Below, piece by piece: positions 55,510 through 64,000 of a stretch of 64,000 bases of DNA (position 1 is the first letter of the stretch; each line of letters starts with the position of its first letter). Both the position numbers and the translations under genes were made by a program. Below the pieces are notes generated by a model. The model ran no database searches, was not told where the DNA came from, and was given only the letters and a program-made list of their open reading frames with translations. Source of the stretch: an uncultured Collinsella sp. Its GTDB lineage: Bacteria > Actinomycetota > Coriobacteriia > Coriobacteriales > Coriobacteriaceae. Where the stretch lies: the NCBI GenBank assembly GCA_900555555.1, contig USLK01000003.1, positions 1-64,000 on the forward strand, given 5' to 3'.

Positions 55510-55575
55510 CTGGACTCCTCAACAATCTGTGCAGCGAATTCGGTGCAATTAGATTCAAGTATACGCCATCAACGC

Positions 55576-55610
55576 GAACGTGCCCGCAGCACGAGACCGC
55601 GGACACGTTC
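55576..55610. terminator. Hairpin between murG and murC
   Basis: Arms GAACGTG and CACGTTC with additional CCGC/GCGG pairing. No T-run follows on the minus strand, so it is a weak terminator or an mRNA structure. Confidence 0.35.
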
Positions 55611-55649
55611 CTCTGTCTGTTTCACACAACCGCGCGACGGCGCCACCGG

Positions 55650-56777
55650 CTAGCGAGCGATGGCCTCCAGCTCGCTTGCAAGCACCTGCGCAGCGGCATC
55701 CTGGGCCAAACCGCGGGCCGCCTTGCGCATGGACGCTCGGCGATCCGGGGAGTCGATAAGGTCCACCAGATCGCGTTCGAACGCATCGGAATCGATATCG
55801 GCGTCAGGCCACAGCACGGCCGCGCCAGCATCCACCAAAAACCGCGAGTTGGTGGTCTGATGATCCTCGGTGGCAAGCGGATACGGGACCAAAACCGAGG
55901 GCACGGCCAGCGCGGCAATCTCGGCGACCGAGGAGGCCCCGGCGCGGGAAAGCACGAGGTCCGCCGCGGCCAGGGCATCGCCCATATCATCGATATACGA
56001 GCGGACCTGCCAGCGCCGAGATTCCTCTTCGGTCAGAGCGAGCGCGCGAACCGCGTCATCGTAACCGCCTTTGCCCGTGGACTGCACGATATACAGGTTA
56101 TCGATGCCCAACAGGGTGCTCTTGAGCGAGGCCAGGCGCTCGTTGAGATGCTTGGCGCCCAGTGAGCCGCCGAACACGAGCAGCACGGTGGCGTCCTGGG
56201 GAATGCCCCAGGCCGCGCGGCCGCGCTCTCGGTCACCCTGGAGCACCGAGGCGCGTACGGGATTGCCCGTGAATACGATCTTGGCATCCGCGGCGCAACG
56301 GGAGCGGAACGTCTCCTCCACGCTCGGCTGGCCCAAAGCAACAAGGCGGGCCACCTTCGCAGACCGCTTGTTGGCAAGACCGGCCACCGAGTTCTGCTCA
56401 TGGAGCGCCACGGGGATACCCAGCTTCGAGGCCGCCTGGATCAGCGGCAGCTCGAGATAGGCCCCGAAGCCGATAGCGACATCGGGCCTGGACGATGGGT
56501 CGTCCTGAAACATCTTGACCAGGCGGCGGCGCTCATGGCGCAGATGGACCAGTGCGCTCACGAGCGTCCAGGGGCGCCGGCGATCGAACCCGCTCACCTC
56601 GATGGGCGAGAAATCGAAGCCCGCCTGCGGGACAAGCGCGCCCTCCAATCGACGCGTTTGCCCGTAGAAGCGCACGTAATGACCGCGAGCGCGCAGCTCC
56701 TCGGCAAGCGCGAGGGCCGGGTTGACATGACCGGCGGTGCCGCCGGCGGCTATGGCAACAGAAAGCTTATCGGTCAT
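55650..56777 (-). CDS. murG: UDP-GlcNAc transferase MurG
   Basis: A 375-aa GT-B glycosyltransferase that converts lipid I to lipid II on the inner membrane face. The N-terminal loop is IAAGGTAGHVNPALALAEEL, with LHEQNSVAGLANK and VFGGSLGAKHLNERL further on, and the donor site SRAGASSVAEIAAL. ATG 56777 (AAGGG upstream) overlaps the ftsW stop by 11 bases. Confidence 0.96.
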   Translation of the reverse strand: MTDKLSVAIAAGGTAGHVNPALALAEELRARGHYVRFYGQTRRLEGALVPQAGFDFSPIEVSGFDRRRPWTLVSALVHLRHERRRLVKMFQDDPSSRPDVAIGFGAYLELPLIQAASKLGIPVALHEQNSVAGLANKRSAKVARLVALGQPSVEETFRSRCAADAKIVFTGNPVRASVLQGDRERGRAAWGIPQDATVLLVFGGSLGAKHLNERLASLKSTLLGIDNLYIVQSTGKGGYDDAVRALALTEEESRRWQVRSYIDDMGDALAAADLVLSRAGASSVAEIAALAVPSVLVPYPLATEDHQTTNSRFLVDAGAAVLWPDADIDSDAFERDLVDLIDSPDRRASMRKAARGLAQDAAAQVLASELEAIAR

Positions 56778-58386
56778 AACGATCCCTTCTAGAGGACGGA
56801 TGCGAGCGGCGGCCATCCCGACCGTCGCGCTCGTCGCGGTATACCGGACGCGAGCCGTAGTCGGTCCGGAGACGGTCCGAACCGTCTCCGTTGAGATTCA
56901 CGCGCTCATAACCGCCACCGGGGCGCTGGTGAGCGCGAGGCATACCGCCATCATACACGCTGAACCCATGCCGCTCGGCGGGACGCTGGCGCGGCTGCGG
57001 CCCCTGCCGCATACGGTCGGGAGCAGCAGCCCCAACGCCGCTGCGGACATGAACCGACCCAGCCGTGCTGCGCCCCATATGGCTCGAAATCGCATCCTGC
57101 TCACTCATGACGGCGAAGTCGGAACGGCGCCGCGATGCCGCGCTGGGCTGATCGCTCTCACGAGAGACGCGCACGATGATACCCGCGAGCATGATTGAGG
57201 CGATGATGGCCGATCCGCCGAAGCTTATGAACGGAAGCGGCTTGCCCGTCATGGGGCCCAGATTGAGAACGCCCAGCACATTCAGCAGGAACTGGATGGA
57301 GATGACAAGGATGCAGCCCGCGGCGAGGATCTGGGTATGGAATGAGGGTGAGCGGCGCGCGATACGAAACCCGGCGACGATGAGTGCCGCGAAAACCGCG
57401 ATCAGGACAACCATGCCGATCAGGCCGACCTCCTCGCCGATGATAGAGAGGATGTAATCGTTGTGCGCCTCGGGCATGTAGTCGTATTTGATCGTCGAGT
57501 TGCCGATACCGCGGCCGAAAAGACCGCCCGACGCAAAGGACAGCTTGGACATAACAGCCTGATAGCCCGCATTCAAAGGACTCGCCTCGGGGTTAAGGAA
57601 AACCAGGAAGCGTTCGAAACGGTAAGGCATGGTAACGATTGCCAGGACGCCGGCGATGACGCCGACACCGAAAATCGCGCCCATAAGTCGCGCGGAGAAA
57701 CCGCTCAGAAAACCCATCCCCAAAACGGCGAGCACGATGATGGCCGTCGTGCCCATATCGGGCTGGATAAAGATAAGAAGGCAGGGGATGCCCACACCGA
57801 GCGCGACGCGGAACACAAACGTGCCCGTATCGATCGACTCATCCTCGTAATAGTCTGCGAACACCCTTGCCATGAACAAGATGACAGCCGGCTTTGCGAG
57901 CTCCGAGGGCTGCAGGCTGAAGAAGCCCAGATTGATCCATCGGGTTGCTCCCCACGAATCCCCGCCCGCGCCGAAAAATCTCGCATATATGAGCAAGCCG
58001 ACGGCGAGAAGCCAGGCGACGAACGCGAACCTCCCCCTGAACAGCCTCCATGGAACGCGTTTTGAAACGATGAAGGCGAACACAGCCATTCCCACGCACA
58101 TATACGCGGCCTGTCGGATAACGAAATACATGGAGCTCCCATGCTCCTTGAGAGATTCAACGGAAGAGGCCGAATACACCATGAGCAGGCCGAAGCCCAT
58201 AAGGATCGCCATGCAGACGAGGAATACGATGCGTGGAGCCATGATGCGGGCGGGAACGCCCGCGATCAGGCGCTCGGCAAGCGGCTGCCTGCGAGGGGCC
58301 CTTGAACGGCGACGCTCCCCCGCGGGCGCTGCGCCGGAGGGAGCGGGGGAAGACTCTGCTGTGCGATTACGGAGCGTCACGCGCAC
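56767..58386 (-). CDS. ftsW: Lipid II polymerase FtsW (SEDS) with long C-terminal tail
   Basis: A 539-aa SEDS glycosyltransferase of the septum. About ten helices lie within residues 50-400. Conserved segments are LQPSELAKPAVILFMA, EAHNDYILSIIGEEVGLIG and GKPLPFISFGGSAI. It has a ~50-residue basic N-terminus and a ~130-residue disordered C-terminal tail rich in Arg, Gly, Asp and Ser. Start GTG 58386 overlaps the murD stop. It pairs with the FtsI transpeptidase encoded in the same block. Confidence 0.94.
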   Translation of the reverse strand: MRVTLRNRTAESSPAPSGAAPAGERRRSRAPRRQPLAERLIAGVPARIMAPRIVFLVCMAILMGFGLLMVYSASSVESLKEHGSSMYFVIRQAAYMCVGMAVFAFIVSKRVPWRLFRGRFAFVAWLLAVGLLIYARFFGAGGDSWGATRWINLGFFSLQPSELAKPAVILFMARVFADYYEDESIDTGTFVFRVALGVGIPCLLIFIQPDMGTTAIIVLAVLGMGFLSGFSARLMGAIFGVGVIAGVLAIVTMPYRFERFLVFLNPEASPLNAGYQAVMSKLSFASGGLFGRGIGNSTIKYDYMPEAHNDYILSIIGEEVGLIGMVVLIAVFAALIVAGFRIARRSPSFHTQILAAGCILVISIQFLLNVLGVLNLGPMTGKPLPFISFGGSAIIASIMLAGIIVRVSRESDQPSAASRRRSDFAVMSEQDAISSHMGRSTAGSVHVRSGVGAAAPDRMRQGPQPRQRPAERHGFSVYDGGMPRAHQRPGGGYERVNLNGDGSDRLRTDYGSRPVYRDERDGRDGRRSHPSSRRDRYDR

Positions 58387-59780
58387 TCACTTTCATTTGC
58401 CAGGGATCGGACACGTGCTTTGAAGAAACGCCCGCGTTCCTCAAAGCCGGAAAACTCATCGAAGGATGCGCAGGCGGGCGAAAGCAGCACGACGTCGCCG
58501 CGCTGCGCGAGCGATCGTGCGACGTCGATCGCATCGCCGAGGCCGTCGGCCTCCGCAATATCGATGGCGTTCGAGCCGGCCGCATGCTCGAGAGCGGAAC
58601 GGAAGCGTTCGCGGGCGGCGCCGAAACACACCACACCGGAAGCGCGCGAAACGACCATGTCCATGAAATCGGAGAGGTCCGTGCCCTTATCGGCCCCGCC
58701 GAGCAAAAGAATGACGCGATCGTCGGGAAATGCGGTGAGGGCGGCCTCGACCGCATCGGTATTGGTCGCCTTGGAATCGTTGACATAACGCACGCCATCG
58801 ACGATACCCGCCGGCTCGATACGGTGCTCGAGCGGGGCGAAGGCGACAAGGCCGCGGCGAACCCCCTCGACGCTCGCGCCGCACGCGAGCGCGGCCGCCG
58901 ATGCGGCCAGCGCATCGAGCACGTTATGGGCGCCGGCGATCTTAAGCTCTTCGATGCGGACCAAGCCGTGTTCGCTGCCGGAGAGACGCACCGCCAGCAT
59001 GCCATCGCGCACGAACGCCGCATCGTCGCCGCCTGCATCGTGAAGACCGAGCTTCAGGACGCGGCGTCCGGGAACATAGATGCGATCGCCGAACGAGGCG
59101 ATCCCCTCGTCCTCGACGTTGACGATGCACAGATCCTCGGGGCCCATGTTCTCGAAGAGCTTGATCTTGGCAAGCGCGTAGTTCTCGTGCGTTCGATGCC
59201 AGCTGAGGTGATCGGGGGTGATGTTGAGCAGCACCGCGACACGAGGATGCAGCTCGCTTGTCGTCGCGATCTGGTAGCTCGATAGCTCGGCCACGAACCA
59301 TTCGTTGGGGCGGCGGCGGTCGACCTCATGGATAGGGGCGTTACCGATATTGCCCACCGCGACGCTCGACATGCCCGATGCGCGCAGAAGCTCATTGGTG
59401 AGCGATGTGGCGGTCGTCTTGCCGTTGGTGCCCGTGATGGCGCACCAGCGCTCGGGCGACAGCCGATAGGCGAACTCCGGCTCCCCCATGATCTGCGCGC
59501 TGGCGGCCGACCCGTTGCGGAAGAACTCACAGAACTCCGATATGCCCGGGCTGGCCACGCAGACATCGAAGGACCCCTCGATATCCTGCGTACCGTATAC
59601 GAAGCGCGCACCGGCACGCTCAAGCTCCTCGGTACGGTCCGTGGGGGAAGACTGCTCGCCACCGTACACGGTGACCGAGGCCACGCGATCGGACAGGTGG
59701 GCGACGGCCCACGACACGACCTCGAGGCCCGAGGTGCCCTGTCCCAAGACGAGCAGGGAGAAACGTTGCGGCAACGGCAT
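58377..59780 (-). CDS. murD: UDP-MurNAc-L-alanine-D-glutamate ligase
   Basis: A 467-aa Mur ligase adding D-Glu. The N-terminal domain is LLVLGQGTSGLEVVSWA. The ATP loop is CAITGTNGKTTATSLTNELL, with VAELSSYQIATT and NITPDHLSWH in the central domain, and YVNDSKATNTDAVEAAL in the C-terminal domain. The start is 10 bases after the mraY stop on the coding strand. Confidence 0.95.
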   Translation of the reverse strand: MPLPQRFSLLVLGQGTSGLEVVSWAVAHLSDRVASVTVYGGEQSSPTDRTEELERAGARFVYGTQDIEGSFDVCVASPGISEFCEFFRNGSAASAQIMGEPEFAYRLSPERWCAITGTNGKTTATSLTNELLRASGMSSVAVGNIGNAPIHEVDRRRPNEWFVAELSSYQIATTSELHPRVAVLLNITPDHLSWHRTHENYALAKIKLFENMGPEDLCIVNVEDEGIASFGDRIYVPGRRVLKLGLHDAGGDDAAFVRDGMLAVRLSGSEHGLVRIEELKIAGAHNVLDALAASAAALACGASVEGVRRGLVAFAPLEHRIEPAGIVDGVRYVNDSKATNTDAVEAALTAFPDDRVILLLGGADKGTDLSDFMDMVVSRASGVVCFGAARERFRSALEHAAGSNAIDIAEADGLGDAIDVARSLAQRGDVVLLSPACASFDEFSGFEERGRFFKARVRSLANESECA

Positions 59781-59790
59781 ATGAACTCAC

Positions 59791-60822
59791 TTATCCAAGC
59801 TGGAAGAACAGGGCGAGGCCGAGTGCACCGAAGGCGGCCGACACGATCCAGAAACGAATGACGACCTTGGTCTCCGCCCAACCCTTCTTTTCGAAATGAT
59901 GATGGATCGGCGCCATGAGGAAAACGCGCTTGCCTGTGGCCTTGAAGCTCACGACCTGGATGATCACGGACAGGGCCTCGACGATGAACAGGCCGCCGAC
60001 GACCAGCGAGATAACCTCGGTGTTGGTGAGGATGGCCACCGCGGCAAGGCCGCCTCCGAGGGCCAGAGAACCGGTATCGCCCATGAAGATGCTGGCCGGA
60101 TAGGCATTGAACCAAAGGAAACCGATGCAACCGCCCACACAAGCCGCGCAGAAGATAGCGAGGTTGACATCGCCGACGAGGAAGCAGATGGCGGCCATGA
60201 CGAGCATTGCCATCATGACCGTGCCGCCGGCGAGGCCGTCCAGGCCGTCGGTGAGGTTGACGGCGTTGGACATGCCCGCGAGCAGGAGGAACACGAAAAC
60301 CAGATACAGCCATGGAATGGAAAGCGTGGTGCCCCCGATGGTGAGCGTGGTGGTGAGGATGCCGAGGTCGATCGCAAAGCCGCCCGGGAATCGGATGACC
60401 GGCTCGACGCCGCAGAAGTTGACGGCCAGCATGAAGAACACGACCACGATAAGCGTAAGGCCGACCATCTTCATCGAAGGCGTCAAGCCGAGCGAGCGCC
60501 CCTGCACGACCTTGGTCGCATCATCGAGCAGGCCGAGGGCCCCGGTCGCCAACGTGGCCCCGACGGCCAGGATGAGCTCGAAGGTGGGAGCGCCCATGAG
60601 CAGGCACGTAAGGACGACCGCGACGAGGATGATGACGCCGCCCATGGTGGGCGTCCCCTGCTTAACCAGATGACGCTGGGGGCCGTCCGCGCGCACCTGC
60701 TGGCCGATCCCCTCGACCTTGAGGAGCTTTATCCATAGGGGCATGACCAGCGCCGTGATGAGCGCCGCGATCAGGATGGTCAGGAAAATCTGGTACGTGG
60801 GATACTCGGGATTACCGAACAT
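59791..60822 (-). CDS. mraY: Phospho-MurNAc-pentapeptide transferase MraY
   Basis: A 343-aa membrane enzyme with ten helices that makes lipid I. Signature segments are KQGTPTMGGVIIL, NAVNLTDGLDGLAGG (catalytic Asp cluster), WFNAYPASIFMGDTGSLALGG and MAPIHHHFEKKGW. ATG 60822 has GAGGAGG nine bases upstream and overlaps the murF stop by 11 bases. Confidence 0.97.
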   Translation of the reverse strand: MFGNPEYPTYQIFLTILIAALITALVMPLWIKLLKVEGIGQQVRADGPQRHLVKQGTPTMGGVIILVAVVLTCLLMGAPTFELILAVGATLATGALGLLDDATKVVQGRSLGLTPSMKMVGLTLIVVVFFMLAVNFCGVEPVIRFPGGFAIDLGILTTTLTIGGTTLSIPWLYLVFVFLLLAGMSNAVNLTDGLDGLAGGTVMMAMLVMAAICFLVGDVNLAIFCAACVGGCIGFLWFNAYPASIFMGDTGSLALGGGLAAVAILTNTEVISLVVGGLFIVEALSVIIQVVSFKATGKRVFLMAPIHHHFEKKGWAETKVVIRFWIVSAAFGALGLALFFQLG

Positions 60823-62260
60823 CGGCACACACCTCCTCAACGTAACGGTCGAGGCCGACGGAACGCGACCCCTTCACCAAGGCAAGATCAGACGAATCGA
60901 GCAGGTCGGCGAAACGATCGATCAGGCGGTCGGTATCGGCGACCACCTGGATATCGCCATCGTCCATACCCATCAGGCGGGCAGCCGAAGCCATCTCCCG
61001 CGCCAGGTCGCCGCCCACGCAGATGAGCATCGAGAACTTCTTGGCGGCGACATAGGACCCCACGAGCGCATGCATGCGCGGAGCCTCATCGCCCATCTCG
61101 CCCATCTCGCCCAGGATGGCGATGCGCGACCCCTTGCAGGGAAGCATCGACACCAGATCGAGGCCGGCAGCCATGGACTCGGCGCTGGCATTATACGAAT
61201 CATCCACGATGCGCGCGCCCGAGGCGGTATGGCGCACCTGCACGCGACGGCCCGTCATGGAGAGCGATCCCAGGGCATCCACGACCGCCTGGGAGCCGAC
61301 TCCCAAGCGCCCGGCGACGGCCACGGCGAACAGGGCGTTGGGGACCGACTGGGCCCCCGGTACGGCTACGCGCGCCGCCATCGAATCGCCCTGCTCGAAC
61401 GTAAGGGTGAAATGCGGGTATCCGCATTCGTCGAGTTCGACCCCCTCGGCTCGAACGGCATCGGACGCCGAAGAACCGCAGCGCAGGACCTCGATGCCGG
61501 ACGGGCGAGCAAACGTCTCCTCGATAAACGCCGCGAAATCGTCCTCGCCATGCAGCACGAGCACCGGGGCATGCTCCACGCCGTCCAGCTCGAACGGAGC
61601 CATGCCCGAGATGATCTCGGACTTGGCACGTGCGATATTCTCGCGGCTTCCCAAGATACCGATATGCGAGGTACCGACCTTGGTGATGACGGCGAGGTTC
61701 GGTCGTGCGCACGCGGACAACCGATCGATCTCGTGGAAATGGTTCATTCCCATTTCCAGCACCATGACCTGCGTATCGGCCGGCGCCGACAAAACGGTGA
61801 GGGGCAGACCTATGAGATTGTTGTAATTGCCCTTGGTTGCGTGGACGCGCCAGGAGCGCGACAGCAGCGCCGTCATGACATCCTTGGTCGTGGTCTTGCC
61901 GATAGACCCGGTGATGCCCACCACGAGGGCGCCCAGTCGCTCTCGATACCAGGCGGCGAAGCGCAGAAGGAACTCGGTGGGGTCATCGGCCACCATAAGG
62001 GCGCAGCCCGCAACCCGGGCCCGCTCGATCAGGTCGGATGCGGGCTCGACCGTCATGACGACGCAGCCGGCGCCGGCATCGATGGCCTTCGGGGTGAACG
62101 CGTTGCCGTCAACACGCTCCCCGGGAAACGCCACGAAGACGTTCCCCTCCGAAACCTCGCGAGAATCGATAACACAGCCGCGGCAGACGCCATGGGCGCC
62201 ACGCGCGACAACACGGGCACCCGTGGCGTCCGCAAGCTGGTCGACTGCTATCTCTACCAT
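60812..62260 (-). CDS. murF: UDP-MurNAc-tripeptide-D-Ala-D-Ala ligase
   Basis: A 482-aa Mur ligase adding the D-Ala-D-Ala dipeptide. The ATP loop is GITGSIGKTTTKDVMTALL; KGNYNNLIGLPLTVL is a MurF hallmark, as are VLEMGMNHFHEI and IVDDSYNASAESM. N-terminal SRE and GNVFVAFPG segments bind the UDP moiety. It directly follows ftsI; murE, which usually lies between them, is absent. Confidence 0.96.
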   Translation of the reverse strand: MVEIAVDQLADATGARVVARGAHGVCRGCVIDSREVSEGNVFVAFPGERVDGNAFTPKAIDAGAGCVVMTVEPASDLIERARVAGCALMVADDPTEFLLRFAAWYRERLGALVVGITGSIGKTTTKDVMTALLSRSWRVHATKGNYNNLIGLPLTVLSAPADTQVMVLEMGMNHFHEIDRLSACARPNLAVITKVGTSHIGILGSRENIARAKSEIISGMAPFELDGVEHAPVLVLHGEDDFAAFIEETFARPSGIEVLRCGSSASDAVRAEGVELDECGYPHFTLTFEQGDSMAARVAVPGAQSVPNALFAVAVAGRLGVGSQAVVDALGSLSMTGRRVQVRHTASGARIVDDSYNASAESMAAGLDLVSMLPCKGSRIAILGEMGEMGDEAPRMHALVGSYVAAKKFSMLICVGGDLAREMASAARLMGMDDGDIQVVADTDRLIDRFADLLDSSDLALVKGSRSVGLDRYVEEVCADVR

Positions 62261-62348
62261 GTGCTCCCCCTCAATGGGTCCGTAACATGCAACTGGTTAT
62301 GGTACCCTCACCGCGGTCCGATGTGGTGCAGGCCATGTGAACCGCGTC

Positions 62349-64000
62349 CTAACGCGTGGGCTTGATGCCGAGTTCGGGCAACGCGGCCTCCATCACCTTC
62401 TTGAAGATGGGCAGCGCGGCGTGGGAGGTGTTGGGGGTGCCGTCAAGCGTGATGTAGCAGAGGGCGCGCGGATCCTGCGTGGACACGAAGCCCATGAACG
62501 AGGCCATGTTGTTGTTCTCCTCGTATCCGCCGCTCTCGCCCGCACGCTCCGCCGTTCCGGTCTTGCCGGAGATCTCGTATCCCTTGATGGCGGCCTCCTG
62601 GCCGGTGCCCTCGTCCACGACCGTTCGCATCATGTCGGCGACGGCGCGCGCGGCCTCGGCTCCGCAGGCGCGCGTCTCCCCGTCCGTCCAGTCGACTTCC
62701 TCGCCCGCACGCGTTTTGAGGAAATGCGGCGTGGTCATGATGCCGTCGTTGGCGATCGCGCTCATGGCGCGCACCATCTCCACGGGCGAGACGGCCAGGG
62801 CCTGCCCGAACGACATGGCGGCCACGCTCGCGCCATCGTATTCGCTGCGCTTCTTCACGATGCCGAGCGACTCGCCCGGGAAATCGACCCCCGTCGCCTT
62901 GCCGAAGCCGAAATCGGAGATGACGTGCTTGGCGAATTTGTCGGCACCGATCTTCTGCCCCACCAGAACCATGCCGGTATTGGAAGAACGGCGCAGGATC
63001 TCTCGTACGTCCATATCGAGCGCAAAATCGCGCTTGTCGATATCGCGGACGTCATCGTCGCCCGCTTTTACCACAGCCGGGACGTGAAACGTCGTGTCGG
63101 GCGTGATGAGGCCCTGATCGATTCCGGCGGCGCACACGAACGTCTTGAATACGGAGCCGGGCTCGTAGGCATCGCTCACCACGCGCAGGTTCATGTCGGC
63201 GTTCGAAGCGGACGCAAGGTCGCCCGGGTCGTAGGTGGGGTTGGAGCACGCGGCGATGATCTCTCCGGTCTTGGGGTCGGTCATGATGATCGAGCCGTAC
63301 TTGGCGCCCGCGTTCTCGACGCCCTCGGCAAGCGCATCCTCGCACACGCGCTGGATGTTCGCATCGATGCCGACCATGATATCCATACCGTCCTGGGCGG
63401 GAACCTTGTGGTACGCTCCACCGGCTATGAAGTCGCCCATGCGTCCGCGTTCGCTGTCGAGCCAGCCGTTCTTGCCCGTCAAGATCTCGTCATATTGCTT
63501 TTCCAGCCCCGTCAGGCCCTTGTTGTCCACATCGCATACGCCGATCACCTGCGACGCAAGCGACCCGTTGGGATATACGCGCTTGAGCGCCGGCTCGAAC
63601 TCGATGCCGGTGAGCTTCTCCTTCTTGATGAGCTCGACCTCGTCCACGTCTACCTGGCGTTTGATGTAGCGAAACGTCTCGTTCGAATCGATCGCATCGC
63701 GAATCGCATCGCGCTTGATCCCCAGAACACGCGAGAGCGTCCTGACCACCCGCGCACGATCCTCGGCTGCGATATTCTGCGCATTGATATACACGTTGAA
63801 GCAATCGGCGCACGTGGCGAGAACCTTGCCGTTGCGGTCGTAGATGGTCCCGCGCTTCGCGAACAGAGTTTGAACCCCGCGGCGGCGGTCATCGGCCTTG
63901 TCGAGATTCTCCCCGCGATTGATCACCTGGTAATCGAGCAGCCTTGCGCCGATGAGAGCAAGCGAGAGGCCGAAGGCCCCCGCCAGAAAGCCGTAACGGG
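62349..64000 (-). CDS. ftsI: Septal transpeptidase FtsI (class B PBP), 5' end outside window
   Basis: At least 550 residues; the frame runs off the right edge, where the N-terminal membrane helix is being read (GFLAGAFGLSLALIGARLL). The dimerisation domain starts KRGTIYDRNGKVLA. All penicillin-binding motifs are present: SVFK in YEPGSVFKTF, SSN in RRSSNTGMV and KTG in SGKTGTAERAG. No PASTA domains follow. It crosslinks septal peptidoglycan with FtsW. First gene seen of the division and cell-wall block. Confidence 0.95.
   Translation of the reverse strand, partial: RYGFLAGAFGLSLALIGARLLDYQVINRGENLDKADDRRRGVQTLFAKRGTIYDRNGKVLATCADCFNVYINAQNIAAEDRARVVRTLSRVLGIKRDAIRDAIDSNETFRYIKRQVDVDEVELIKKEKLTGIEFEPALKRVYPNGSLASQVIGVCDVDNKGLTGLEKQYDEILTGKNGWLDSERGRMGDFIAGGAYHKVPAQDGMDIMVGIDANIQRVCEDALAEGVENAGAKYGSIIMTDPKTGEIIAACSNPTYDPGDLASASNADMNLRVVSDAYEPGSVFKTFVCAAGIDQGLITPDTTFHVPAVVKAGDDDVRDIDKRDFALDMDVREILRRSSNTGMVLVGQKIGADKFAKHVISDFGFGKATGVDFPGESLGIVKKRSEYDGASVAAMSFGQALAVSPVEMVRAMSAIANDGIMTTPHFLKTRAGEEVDWTDGETRACGAEAARAVADMMRTVVDEGTGQEAAIKGYEISGKTGTAERAGESGGYEENNNMASFMGFVSTQDPRALCYITLDGTPNTSHAALPIFKKVMEAALPELGIKPTR

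Overview
The window looks like chromosomal DNA from a high-GC, Gram-positive gut anaerobe of the class Coriobacteriia, most likely Collinsella or a close relative. This is inferred from base composition, gene content (NADP glutamate dehydrogenase, type-2 galT, RlpA with a long coiled coil, a C-GCAxxG-C-C protein, DivIVA/SepF division genes) and overall protein style. No 16S gene or database search supports it. Nearly all of it is vertically inherited chromosome. There is no prophage, insertion sequence or CRISPR array.

Layout. 1-9.6 kb: an endonuclease-like protein with an interrupted 5' end, mntP, a PLP-enzyme-like protein without its lysine, thrS, a zinc-ribbon membrane protein, an M24 peptidase, an RlpA-like secreted protein, a TauE-type transporter and folC. 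9.7-16.7 kb: valS, then a sulfated-sugar island (PTS IIC and IID, sulfatase, GntR regulator). 16.8-22 kb: the tig-clpP-clpX cluster, tRNA-Leu and gdhA. 22-26.4 kb: an unrecognised protein, an SPFH protein, a decayed GIY-YIG/DUF2075 gene, an SDR dehydrogenase, tRNA-Gly and tRNA-Pro. 26.4-27.3 kb: a gene-free stretch holding a cluster of short palindromes. 27.3-35.4 kb: a CLC transporter, a lipid kinase and the galR / galM-galK-galT galactose locus. 35.4-42.5 kb: an MFS exporter, a nitroreductase, metY, a YigZ protein, RNase P RNA and a Pit phosphate transporter with its DUF47 partner. 42.6-64 kb: a long minus-strand block of division and wall genes.

The last block is the most interesting in layout. 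In transcription order it reads ftsI-murF-mraY-murD-ftsW-murG-murC-murB-ftsQ-ftsZ-ylmD-[pstS-pstC-pstA-pstB-phoU]-ylmE-sepF-ylmG-divIVA. A complete high-affinity phosphate operon, with its own terminator, sits inside the ylmD-ylmE-sepF-ylmG-divIVA tail that normally follows ftsZ in Gram-positives. murE and ftsA are missing from their usual places.

How the parts work together: the wall block turns UDP-MurNAc peptides into lipid II (MurC, MurD, MurF, MraY, MurG, with MurB supplying UDP-MurNAc) and builds the septum (FtsZ, FtsQ, FtsW, FtsI, SepF, DivIVA). The gal genes form a Leloir pathway under a divergent LacI-type regulator. The sulfatase/PTS set probably desulfates and imports a host-glycan amino sugar. 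Pst and Pit are two routes for phosphate. The most unexplained element is the palindrome cluster at 26.69-27.02 kb.
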